Shown here one piece after another: positions 1-9,127 of a stretch of DNA of 60,000 nucleotides. Position numbers and translations under genes: made by a program. The notes beneath the pieces were generated by a model. That model saw only the letters and a list, made by a program, of their open reading frames with translations, was not told where the DNA came from and searched no databases. How positions within the stretch are numbered: position 1 is the stretch's first letter; every line of letters begins with the position of its first letter. The DNA is from Polytrichum commune. Taxonomy: Eukaryota; Streptophyta; Polytrichopsida; Polytrichales; Polytrichaceae. The stretch is taken from positions 24,988,001 through 25,048,000 of the forward strand of contig OX485806.1 in assembly GCA_950295325.1 (NCBI GenBank), given 5' to 3'.

Positions 1-342
1 AACCCTACATTTCTCTAAAATGCCCACACACTCTGATTGCTCATCTTCATACTCTCAAAGCAAATACTCAAAATCAAAGCATTTACCCACTCTCCATTGA
101 GTGCCAATACTGGCACATCAAGCACATGTTGCACAATCATGTGCAAACACCAATATGAAGAAAATAAAACAAGAATCCTCCCTCCTCTCGCAAGATGATC
201 TCTCCATCATGCTCTCCTTTCCTTCCCTCACTAGTGTCAAACTCAAAAACATCGTGAAAAAGAAGAAAAAATATATGAAGATATGTAACTAGCGAGGTAG
301 GGTTGCCCCTTTGCCCCCCCACCAATAAAACATGCAATAAAA
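1..342. other. Intergenic, no gene seen
   Basis: I see no gene here; short open frames lack family resemblance. Positions 291-336 recur as a direct repeat at 674-717 (about 45 bp, few mismatches), so the element at 343-674 is bracketed by much more than a normal target-site duplication. Confidence 0.5.
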
Positions 343-674
343 CTACACTAAATAGGATATTCAATGTTTGATTATATTTAGTGTTGTTACCACCCTACCT
401 TGCTCGACACTAATTTTTAATTCCTTGATAATTAGTGTTGGACATAAATGTGCCGCTACCTTACCTACTGCCACCTCCCTTATTTCATCATTCTTTCTTT
501 TTCTTTCATATCCTCACCAACACTAAATTCAAACATGTAACTTCCACATATTATCATAGTTGGTATTTAGTATTTGAGTTTACATTTAATGTTACTTACT
601 TTCATAGGGTTATTGATATCCAGTGTATACATTCGTATTTAGTGTATCAAACACTAAATATCCTATCTAGTGTA
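343..674. mobile_element. MITE-like element, family A copy 1
   Basis: A 332-bp element without coding capacity. It begins CTACACTAAATAGGATATT and ends with the near-exact reverse complement (AATATCCTATCTAGTGTA), giving inverted termini of about 18-19 bp. The inside is rich in TAGTGT/ACACTA words. A second full copy lies at 1341-1651 and a truncated one at 36525-36631. Short length, terminal inverts and copy number indicate a non-autonomous DNA transposon. The superfamily cannot be fixed because the flanks do not give a clean target duplication. Confidence 0.65.
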
Positions 675-814
675 ATGAGATAGGGCTGCCCCTTTCTCCC
701 CACCAATAAAACATGCTATGGTCCCTCAACATGGTCCATCCTCACTTCACACAACAATGGCTTTCCCAACACCCATGGTACGGCCTTGGGATGATAGTCA
801 AGGGCCCTCACCGT

Positions 815-862
815 CTAATGGTCACGGCCCTCGGCTCGTGTGTGTGAAGTGCCCCTTTATTT
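815..862. repeat. Partial terminus of a GGGCC-type element
   Basis: The stretch reading tggtcacggccctcggctcg and the following tgtgtgaagtg closely matches the right end of the element at 44475-44979. It looks like a terminal fragment or an unresolved relative. Confidence 0.35.
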
Positions 863-928
863 ATCATATTATCTGGCCCTGCCCGTGTGGGAGCCTGTGC
901 CCCAATCAATGGGCCTTTATTTAAATGT

Positions 929-974
929 AATTAATTAATTAATTAATTATTCTTTCATTCATTCGTTCGTTCAG
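929..974. repeat. TTAA and TTCA/TTCG simple repeats
   Basis: A run of TTAA tetranucleotides (about 929-950) is followed directly by TTCA/TTCG tetranucleotides (951-974). This is a compound microsatellite in non-coding DNA. Confidence 0.8.
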
Positions 975-1087
975 TCTGCACTGCCATCATCTCCAGGTAC
1001 GTTATACTAGTACTGTTGTATGTAAGATCATGACACTCTCGGGCCTTCATTGAGAATCGTTTTTGAAACCTCACCCGGAGCCTTTTT

Positions 1088-1375
1088 CATACTTAACTTA
1101 ACACATACTTAACTTAACAACATTATGATGATGAAAGTTAGAAAAAGGAACTCATGAAGCGTGGTGGCTTACGTATTAATTTAAGACTAGATAGCTACAC
1201 TAAGTATGATAATTAGTGTTTGATTATATTCATACTTAACTTAACACATACTTAACTTAACAACAACATTATGATGATGAAGTTAGAAAAAGGAACTCAT
1301 GAAGCGTGGTGGCTTACGTATTAATTTAAGACTAGATAGGTACACTAAGTATGATAATTAGTGTTTGATTATATT
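1088..1375. repeat. 143-bp tandem duplication
   Basis: Two adjacent, almost identical units, 1088-1230 and 1231-1375. Each starts CATACTTAACTTAACACATA and ends with the left terminus of the family A element. The second unit runs into the full element at 1341-1651, so the duplication copied part of that element with its flank. Confidence 0.8.
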
Positions 1376-1651
1376 CAATGTTGTTATCATCCTACTATGC
1401 TCAACACTAATTTTGAATGCTTTGACAATTAATGTTAAAAGATATGTTGGAATTCTCCTTTATCATTGTTATTTTTTTTTATGTCCTCGCTAACACTAAA
1501 TTTAAACATGTAACTTCCACACTTTACCATAGTTGATATTTAGTGTTTGGGTATACATTTAATGTTACTTACTTTCATGGGGTTATTGATGTTTAGTGTA
1601 TGTGTTCGTATTTAGTGTATCAAGTTACACTGAATATCATATTTAGTGTAG
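1341..1651. mobile_element. MITE-like element, family A copy 2
   Basis: Same organisation as 343-674: the left end TACACTAAGTATGATAATT is inversely matched by AATATCATATTTAGTGTA at the right end, with shared internal sequence (for example GGGGTTATTGATG and CTTACTTTCAT). Its left end is also present in the upstream tandem unit. Confidence 0.65.
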
Positions 1652-2078
1652 CTGGGTACAATATTTCTTTTTGGTTGCACTTATATGCATCTCTACACTA
1701 CGTAATATCACGCTTTCCGACAACCAAAGTTCACGTGATATTAAGGAGTTATGTAGTGTTAACATGGGTGCGTGATAAAAGAGGATGAGTGTAGCATGTG
1801 ATATTGTGGAGTAACACAAAGTCAACATTGCAATAATGACAATAATGACAATGATGACATCGTGTTGTGTATGAGCTCGTGGTTTGAATGCCTTAGTGGC
1901 TCATTTTAATGTCACGACCCGTAATATATGGAAGGGAAGAGTGACAATGAGGAGAGATATTTAAATTGAGGATTTCCATTCCCCAGGGTTTCGGGATATA
2001 AGAGGAGGTTGAATTGACAGAGTTTAGAGTGTACTTTCTTTGAGTGAAAAAATATCTACATCATGACATTTGGAGTAG

Positions 2079-2393
2079 CACATTGGGTTACGTTAGGTGA
2101 TACTCCTGCATTTTAGTATGCAAGGGGACGATATTTTGAGCATACTAATGCCAAGTGTCATTTGTATACACTTTAGTCAACTTGTAGACCATTTTGTAAC
2201 ATAGGCATGCACCTCATAACAGTATTAAACATAGTCATGGCAAGATATTAGTGAGCGCACTAGCTGAACGCCAAGTGTCATGGATGACACTTTTGGTGAA
2301 GTTGTTAATCATCAATGTAACCTAGCATACACCTCATAATAAGGTAAGTGACACTCTTACGCATGTGACACTAAATATCATAAACGGTGCACT
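2079..2393 (+). repeat. Dispersed repeat family B, copy 1
   Basis: About 315 bp rich in TGACACT/AGTGTCA words, with diagnostic blocks GAGCATACTAATGCCAAGTG, CATAGGCATGCACCTCATAA and a CACTAAATATCATA end. Related copies lie at 4390-4715 (same strand), 5075-5455 (opposite strand) and 54203-54600. No coding capacity; probably a non-autonomous DNA transposon. Confidence 0.6.
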
Positions 2394-2538
2394 AAGAAGA
2401 GTCAGTTTAACAATTCAAATGTTTTTTGGGGAGCTTTGTCCAAAGTAGGTTACATCATTTGGCACCACGCGATTGAGTGGATCAGTACACAAGTGGGTGC
2501 CCATGTGCTTCAAGTAAGCTTAAGTCCTGGCTTAAGTC

Positions 2539-3945
2539 TGGGGTTGTTTACATCATGGACCATGAAGTTGTCCCATGTCAGAGGGCATTTTTCCATGGTC
2601 ACAATTCATGGTAACACTTGCATGGTCTGAGTTTTAAAAATTGCATTCTTGAAGCCTTTGGGCCCCTAACTAGGTGTAGTGGACCAAGAGAAGTGTCCAT
2701 GCACTTAATTAAAAGTGGATGTGCAATTTTTTTCTAGAATATATGTCCAAAAAGGGCAGTTTTGGGAATTTTCTTCATGTTTGACCTTCTCCCCCTTTTG
2801 CTTCTTCCCTTCTCCATCCCTTCTTTCCTGTTAACCATGAAAAATGTTTGGCAAAAAACGAAGATTAAAAGAGATTAAAACAAAATTTCTCTGTCATAGT
2901 CCCCTGACATTTGTGGTTGAGAGAACTTCTGTTGCATCTCCCGCTGTGAAACCCGTCGGAACATGACAGTGGATAATGTAGGTATGAAAGTAGACCTTTT
3001 GGGAACCTCGAGTCCCATGGTCACTCCTTACATTGTTTGCTTGATGTAAACCAAATTGATCCTGGAACAAGTTCAACGGCCAATCACATATTTTAGAGGA
3101 GCAAGAAAGAAATGACTTCATTGTCCATGACGTAAACTTATCCTTCTACTATGTGGACTTGTAGAGCCGCAAAGGGGCAGCCCGCAAAGAATTTTTTGAC
3201 TGGTCAAAACCCGTTGGAGCATGACAGTGGATAATGCAGGTACGCAAACAAACCTTTTGGGAACCTCGAGTCCCACAGTCACTCTTTGCATTGTTTCCTT
3301 GACGTAAACTGAAGCGATCCTGGAACAAGTTCAACGACCAAGGACAAAATTTTAGAGGAGCAAGCTAGGAACGACTTCACGGTCCATGATGTAAACTTAT
3401 CCTTCTACCGTGTGGACTTCTAAGTAAGAAAGAGCCGCAAAGGGGCAGCCCACAAAGAATTTTTTTACTGGTCAAAACCCGTTGGACCATGACAGTGGAT
3501 AATGCAGGTACGAAAACAAACCTTTTGGGAACCTCGAGTCCCACAGTCACTCTTTGCATTGTTTCCTTGACGTAAACCGAAGCGATCCTGGAATGAGTTC
3601 AACAACCAAGGACAAAATTTTAGAGGAGCAAGCTAGGAACGACTTCACGGTCCATGATGTAAACTTATCCTTCTACCGTGTGGACTTCTAAGTAAGAAAA
3701 AGCCGCAAAGGGGCAGCCCGCAAAGAATTTTTTTACTGGTCAAAACCCGTTGGACCATGACAGTGGATAATGCAGGTACGCAAACAAACCTTTTGGGAAC
3801 CTCGAGTCCCACAGCCACTCTTTGCATTGTTTTCTTGACGTAAACCGAAGCGATCCTGGAACGAGTTCAACAACCAAGGACAAAATTTTAGAGGAGCAAG
3901 CTAGGAACGACTTCACGGTCCATGATGTAAACTTATCCTTCTACC
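2539..3945 (+). mobile_element. Diverged PIF/Harbinger-like element with amplified right end
   Basis: The left part (2539-2790) follows the same order of blocks as the intact element at 36145-37231: TTTACATCATGGACCATGAAG, then a GGGCCCCT block, GTGGACCAAGA and a CCAAAAAGGGCA block. The right-end module then occurs several times in tandem (next entry). No transposase frame is present, so this is a non-autonomous or decayed member of the same family. Exact ends and target duplication are not clear. Confidence 0.55.
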
Positions 3946-4015
3946 GTGTGGACTTCTAAGTAAGAAAAAGAGCCGCAAAGGGGCAGCCCGCATCGAAAAA
4001 TTTTCACTGGTCAAA
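2940..4015. repeat. Tandem array of ~268-bp units
   Basis: Units are phased on the block CATGATGTAAACTTATCC at 3385, 3653 and 3921 (period exactly 268) with an earlier diverged boundary at 3126 and a partial unit before it. Shared landmarks per unit are AAAGGGGCAGCCCGC, CCATGACAGTGGATAATG and GGGAACCTCGAGTCCCAC. The block ACGTAAACCGAAGCGATCC matches the right end of the element at 36145-37231, so the array is made of transposon ends. The middle units are nearly identical, which indicates recent amplification or homogenisation. Confidence 0.85.
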
Positions 4016-4389
4016 GCACACAACACAATTTCTCTCCTCTCATGTGAGCACTTAAGTACGAGAGTCAGAGGCGGGCAGAGGGCGACTTACAGGCCAGATG
4101 GGTTCACGGGCGTGCCACCAATTTCCCTTTCAAATTTCAAGTTAATATAAACTTACTTCTCAGGATCTGCAACTGCTCTGCATGCACCAGGCCACCTGCA
4201 GTAACTTAACGTCAAGCGAGCGAGTCAGTGAGGATAATGTCATATAATGGAGATTTGAACCAAATGGACGTAGTTGCAGATGAAGCGGTTGACCTTGAGA
4301 AAGAGCCGGTTGAAATGACGTTTCAAGACTTCCGAGCAAGATCTATGGAACAAAATCATTCACATTAAGTGGCATTTAGCGTAGTAATT

Positions 4390-4715
4390 CACATTGGGAT
4401 GCTTGGGATGATAATCTTGCGTTTCAGTATGTGAGGGTGGTGTTGATAGAAAGTGTCATGCGTTTTTACATTTTAGTGTGCAAGAGGGAGATGTTTTTGA
4501 GCATCCTAATGTCATGTGTCATTTGTGTACACTTAAGTCAACTCCTAGACTGTTGTGTAACATAGGCATGCACCCTAGAACTCATGCCAAGATATTAGTA
4601 AGCGCTCTTGGACGTTGAGTGTCGTGAGGTGACGATGCTGATGAAGTTGTTGGTCATCGGTGTGACCTAGCATGCACCTCAAAAATAGGGTAAGTGGCAC
4701 TCAATACCATAGAAG
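4390..4715 (+). repeat. Dispersed repeat family B, copy 2
   Basis: Follows copy 1 block by block (GAGCATCCTAATGTCATG, CATAGGCATGCACC, GTGACCTAGCATGCACCTCA, AGGGTAAGTGGCACTCAATACC) with substitutions and one extra segment near its start. Confidence 0.55.
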
Positions 4716-4842
4716 GCGTAGTGAACACAAATTGGGGAGGACCTACCTATGTGTTTAGTTGGAGAAAATAAACAAAAAAACATGCACTTCTAAGAACTTT
4801 AACTAGATCAGAGGAAATCTGAGTACGTATTTGGATTTTGTT

Positions 4843-5070
4843 GATGGCTTCATCGTAGGTTTGCTAATGAAACAGAAGCTTAAATCGACTCAGTAGAAGT
4901 TGGAGGACATGAAAAATGAACCAGATAACACCCACATACCTTACTATGTGGTATGAAGGGGTGGCCATCACCCATAATCGGTTTTCCTCTAGTTAAGGGA
5001 AAAAAACGGAGAAAAAGGAAGGAGTTTGGACTGTTTTCTATGTAGGCTGGGGCTACAATGTTGTACACTG
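4843..5070. repeat. Diverged outlying copy of the 367-bp unit
   Basis: Shares with the array at 5618-6520 the blocks TCATCGTAGGTTTGCTAATG, AGAAGTTGGAGGACATGAAA, a CACCCACATACC block and GTAGGCTGGGGCTACAATG, in the same order. It is separated from the array by the inverted family B copy. Confidence 0.6.
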
Positions 5071-5074
5071 GTTT

Positions 5075-5455
5075 AGGGTATTTAGTGTCAAATGCATAAT
5101 AGTGTCACTTACCCTATTTTGAGGCGTATGCTAGGTTACACTAATTATGAACAACTTCATGTTTAATGTCACCTCATGACACTTGGCGTTTAAGTGTGTG
5201 CTTATTAATTATCTTGGCATGAGTGTGTTTAATGCATGTTATGAGGTGCATGCCTATGTTACACAATGGTCTACAAGGTGACTAAAGTGTACACAAAATG
5301 CACTTGGTATTAGGATGCTCAAGAATATCTTCCTCTTGCATACTAAAATGTAACCATATTACACTTGCCATTCGTATGCTCAATAATATCTTTTCCTTGT
5401 ATACTAAGACACAAAACTATCTTCTCAAGTATCCCAATGTGCTACGCCATATCTC
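5075..5455 (-). repeat. Dispersed repeat family B, copy 3 (inverted)
   Basis: The reverse complement matches copies 1 and 2: ATTTAGTGTCA end, TTACCCTATTTTGAGGCGTA, TGACACTTGGCGTTTAAGTG, GTTATGAGGTGCATGCCTAT. Its far end contains a small internal duplication of the ATGCTCAA(G/T)AATATCTT block. Confidence 0.6.
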
Positions 5456-5617
5456 ATAATGTAAATATTTCTTTTACTCACAAAATATATTTATATGTTG
5501 ATGAACAATATCATATCAGCAATTCATGGACATGACACTTTGAGACCTCTAGGCATCTAGTTTAGGCCCTTCGCAATTAGTGCACGTGACACTGAATACA
5601 ATGAACGGTGTAGCAAT

Positions 5618-6520
5618 ATTGCTACAACCTCTCAGCTCCAATTGTGGCACCATGCCATGGTGAGAGAGAGGCAGACGGACAAACACATGGCCATCCTCGA
5701 GACTCCTCACTCGAGTGTGGGGTTTGCTATTTTATGAGCACTCTCACATGATCATCCCAAAAAGTTGGTAACTGGGAGCCTACTCATGCATCATCGTAGG
5801 TTTTCTAATGCAACACAAAGTCAAATCTACTTGCTAGAAGTTGGAGAATATGAAAATTGAACCGAATCACACCCACATACCATATGTGATATGGTGGGGT
5901 AGCCACTCACCCACAATCAATTTTGTTGTGGTTAAGAGAAAGCGGAAAAATGGATGGTCTAAGTAGGCTAGGGGTAGTAGTAATACTACTGTTGTAGCCT
6001 TGAAACTCTAGTTGCAGCGTCATGCCGTGACTAGAGCGAAGCATAGACACACACAATCAGCCTTCAGACTCCTCACTTGAGTGCGGGGGTTTGCTATCTC
6101 ACGAGCATTCTGACATGAACATCCCAAAACGTTGGTAATTGGGAGCCTACTCATGCATCATCGTAGGTTTGTTGATGCAACACAACCTCAAATCTACTCG
6201 CTAGAAGTTGGAGAACATGAAAATTGAACCGAATATCACCCATATACCATGTATGATATGGTGGGGTAGCCACTCGCCCACAATCAGTTTTGTTGTGGGT
6301 AAGAGAAAGCGGACAAATGGATAGTCTAAGTAGGCTGCGGCTACGTAATACTATTGTTGTAGCCTTGAAACTCTAGTTGCGGCGCCATGCCGTGGCCAGA
6401 GTGAAGCATACACACACAATCAGCCTTTGGACTCCTCACTCGAGTGCGGGGTTTGCTATTTCATGAGCACTCTGACATGAACATCCCAACCCAAAAAGTT
6501 GGTGATTGAGAGCCTACTCA
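5618..6520. repeat. Tandem array of ~367-bp units
   Basis: Two full units and a partial third, phased on GGGAGCCTACTCATG at about 5774 and 6141 and its variant near 6508. Shared landmarks are AGACTCCTCACT(C/T)GAGTG, TGACATGAACATCCC and AGAAGTTGGAGAACATGAAA. The last unit stops where the probable 5' leader of the KIN-12 gene begins, so the array abuts the presumed promoter. Confidence 0.8.
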
Positions 6521-6896
6521 TGCTCATGCTCTAGCTTCCCTCACTCAAGTACTTTTGCTTGCAGGGAGGGAAGGAGTAGCCGTTGGAGTTCTGTCACCTC
6601 CACTCCGCATTTCAACGGTAGACTCGCTTCTCTTCTCTGCTCCGCGCTCTGCTCTTCTACACTTCCTCTTGGTAAGTTGCACTTACTTATACGCCATCTC
6701 CAGGCGCCCACACCCTTTGTTGTCGCTCCTCGTTCCTCCCCGAGCTCGAAACAAACGCCAGGCTCACACTCTCAGCACCCTGTACGAAACCCACTAACTA
6801 CCAAGCGTGCGTTTCCTTTCAATTCTATTGCATCGCATTGCATGTTATGGAGGAAATTCCGGTGAACATGGTGGGAGCTTTGTGGTTCAGCAAAGG
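6521..6896 (+). promoter_or_regulatory. Probable promoter-proximal/5' leader start of KIN-12
   Basis: Base composition changes from AT-rich repeats to a GC-richer, pyrimidine-rich stretch (TCACCTCCACTCCGC, CTCGTTCCTCCCCGAGCTCG) typical of plant 5' leaders. A TTCCTCTTG/GTAAGTTG donor-like site lies near 6670. No TATA box or start site can be fixed by eye, and the link to the downstream gene is inferred from strand and proximity. Confidence 0.4.
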
Positions 6897-6970
6897 CGCC
6901 AGCAGCAGCAGCAGCAGTCGTCGACTCGTGCGAGGTGCGCCTCAGCAGCTGCTGCTGCAGCAGCAGCAAA
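6897..6970. repeat. CAG/CTG trinucleotide palindrome
   Basis: A (CAG)n run (CGCCAGCAGCAGCAGCAGCA) is followed within about 30 bp by CAGCAGCTGCTGCTGCAGCA, itself an inverted repeat. The stretch can form a stable hairpin on either strand. It ends at CAAAGGTGAGT, a splice-donor-like junction that starts the next array. Confidence 0.8.
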
Positions 6971-7880
6971 GGTGAGTCGAGTGATCAGTGGTACTACTGT
7001 CTGAACCGCACCTCACGTTGCATTTCCAAGTGAGCGAGTGAGCTGGCCAAGTTTTTGTGTGAGAGTTCGAGGAGCGTAGTTTAATTTGGTCGTTTGGTGG
7101 TACGATTCGGTTTCCACAAGTTTGAAGTCCGTCTGTGTAGACTCTCTCGCCTTTTTGGGTTTTTGGTGATGAGCTCGGTGTTTCTGCAGCTCGGGCAACA
7201 TGATTGTGGTGTCCTGGGTTTTGCTGCAGTGTGTGATTGCTGCAAAGGTGAGTTGAGTGATCATCGGTACAACTGTCTGATCCGCACCTCACGTTGCGTT
7301 TTGAAGTGAGTGAGTGAGCTGGCTAAGTTTAGTGTGAGAGCTCCAGGAGCGTAGTTTAATTTGGTGGTTCTATTCGGTTTCCACAAATCTGAAGTCCGTC
7401 TGTGTAGACTCTTTCGCCTTTGTGGGTTGTTGGATGATGAGCTCGGCGTTTCTGCAGCTCCGTCAGCATCGTGTTGTGGGGTGTATGTTGGAGTGTGTGA
7501 TTGATCGAGTGAGTGAACTGGTTGTGTTAGTGTGAGATTGAGGGGGCTTTGTTTTATGCTTTTGGTTCTGTTGAGTTTCTGCAATTCCAAATCTTTGTGG
7601 TGGGAGAGTACTCCCCGGTTGGGTTTGGGTTTGTGTTTGTGTTTCTGCAGCTTATCATGTTGATGTCGCAGTGGGCCTGCATTTGGAGGGAGCGAGCGAG
7701 CTGGATATGATAGTCTGAGCTTGAGGGGCATTGTTCGTTACAGTGTTGTCTGTTGGGTTTGATTTCCACGAATTCAAAATCTGTGTGGCCTAAAGAGGAC
7801 TCTCCATTTTGATTTTTGATCTGGATACGGTTGAGTAAGTTTGCAGGGGTGGTGCATGGCATTGCTGTTTGCAGCTTCCA
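6971..7880 (+). repeat. Tandem leader array with splice-like boundaries
   Basis: Four successive, increasingly diverged units: 6971-7247, 7248-7508, about 7509-7687 and about 7688-7880. The first two (277 and 261 bp) share GGTGAGT(C/T)GAGTGATCA, CCGCACCTCACGTTGC, AGTCCGTCTGTGTAGACTCT and TGATGAGCTCGG(T/C)GTTTCTGCAG. Each unit begins like a 5' splice site and contains a TTTCTGCAG 3' splice-like site, so the array may supply alternative leader exons. It lies 1.2-2.1 kb upstream of the KIN-12 ATG. No protein frame runs through the units. Confidence 0.8.
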
Positions 7881-9127
7881 TGTAATGACAGACAGTCCTT
7901 ATAAGAAGTGTGCTCTCTTGAGCTCGCAACTCCCTAGCCAACCTCAGATGCACAGGAAGCTCAGCAGCTCAACGAAAACTGATGTAGCACTTTTTCCCCC
8001 TACCCTTAGTAGAACCTGTGGTGTGATCACATTTCCAAAAACATCGATCGATCGCCAGTTTGAAAACCTTGTAGCAGGTGATAGAACTGAGGTCTGAACT
8101 ACAAGGGAAAGGCGCGACAGGATCGGAGTTGATGCTAGCACTTGGAATGCAAGCTGAGCCCCGAGGGTTCACGGCCACATAATTTGCTGCTATTGAAGTG
8201 GATAAATTTAGCGCTACAGTGGGTCCTCTCCATGTAAAATAAGGATATTCAGCTTTGAACCTTTTTCAACACTAATAATCAAGTTGCAAGATTTTAACCT
8301 TCCTCCTTGCTTGCTCCATACACTCACTCACTCTCCCGGGTGTTACAATCCATAAGTAGCATACACCTGGCTGTAGGGCGAAGTTGCTATGAACTCTTCA
8401 GCTTCTTCCTCGCTTCTTCAGTACTTCATGTCCACCTTGTGTAGGTGGACATAAATGCTCAGTAGTCACAAAACTTTTGAATGCTCATTGTAGTGGTAAC
8501 TGCAATGATGGCGATGTGAGTCTTCGGTCAGCTCTTATAAGAGTAACGGACAATGACTAGAGCCTGAGCTGGAAATAGAATCGAGACAAAGGGTTTCTAC
8601 TCCTTCCAATGTTCTCCACAACGCCGGTATTAGTATATATCCGCAAGTTGAAATCGTAGGCATCCCTCCGTAGCTTGTAGCTCATTTGTTGTACTTGTAC
8701 TTGACGACCTTTCTCCTCATCCTCCAAACCCTCTAGCACATTTCAAAACTTTGAAATAACCTAGTATTCATTATCTGACGACTTCGCAACTGTGACTAAG
8801 GAAGGGGGCTACTTTCTTTCTTACATTGTTGCCTAATTCCACAGGTGAGAAATGCGAGCACGGATGCACGCACGAAACATCTTCGTCGAGCAGCTCGGAG
8901 ATCATCATCACATGTCCTTCTCCGAGGATTTCTGCAAATATCATTATGTGATCATTAACCAACACCATGCGTGTCATCATCATCTCTGCCATTTGAAGGT
9001 CCGGAATCATGGGGTTAAGTGGGAGGAGGAGGAGATTCCCCGCAACCTGCTGCAGGGTACGCGGGTTGAGGTTGATACAATAGGTGGGAGGATTAATTGA
9101 GAGGAACATCATCGGTTAATTAGAGCC
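7881..9127 (+). other. Probable leader exon/intron sequence, no separate gene
   Basis: Only short unrelated frames are present. Splice-like sites such as ATTCCACAG/GTGAG near 8844 suggest spliced leader sequence of the KIN-12 gene. The start codon at 9128 sits in the favourable context GAGCCATGG. Confidence 0.35.

Noticed and set aside
2940-4015. CRISPR-like array
   Set aside because: Units of 268 bp without unique spacers in a eukaryotic context; explained as tandem transposon ends.
1-6500. Degenerate LTR retrotransposon
   Set aside because: No reverse transcriptase, integrase or gag-like frame, primer-binding site or paired long terminal repeats were seen; the repeats are better explained as MITEs and tandem arrays.
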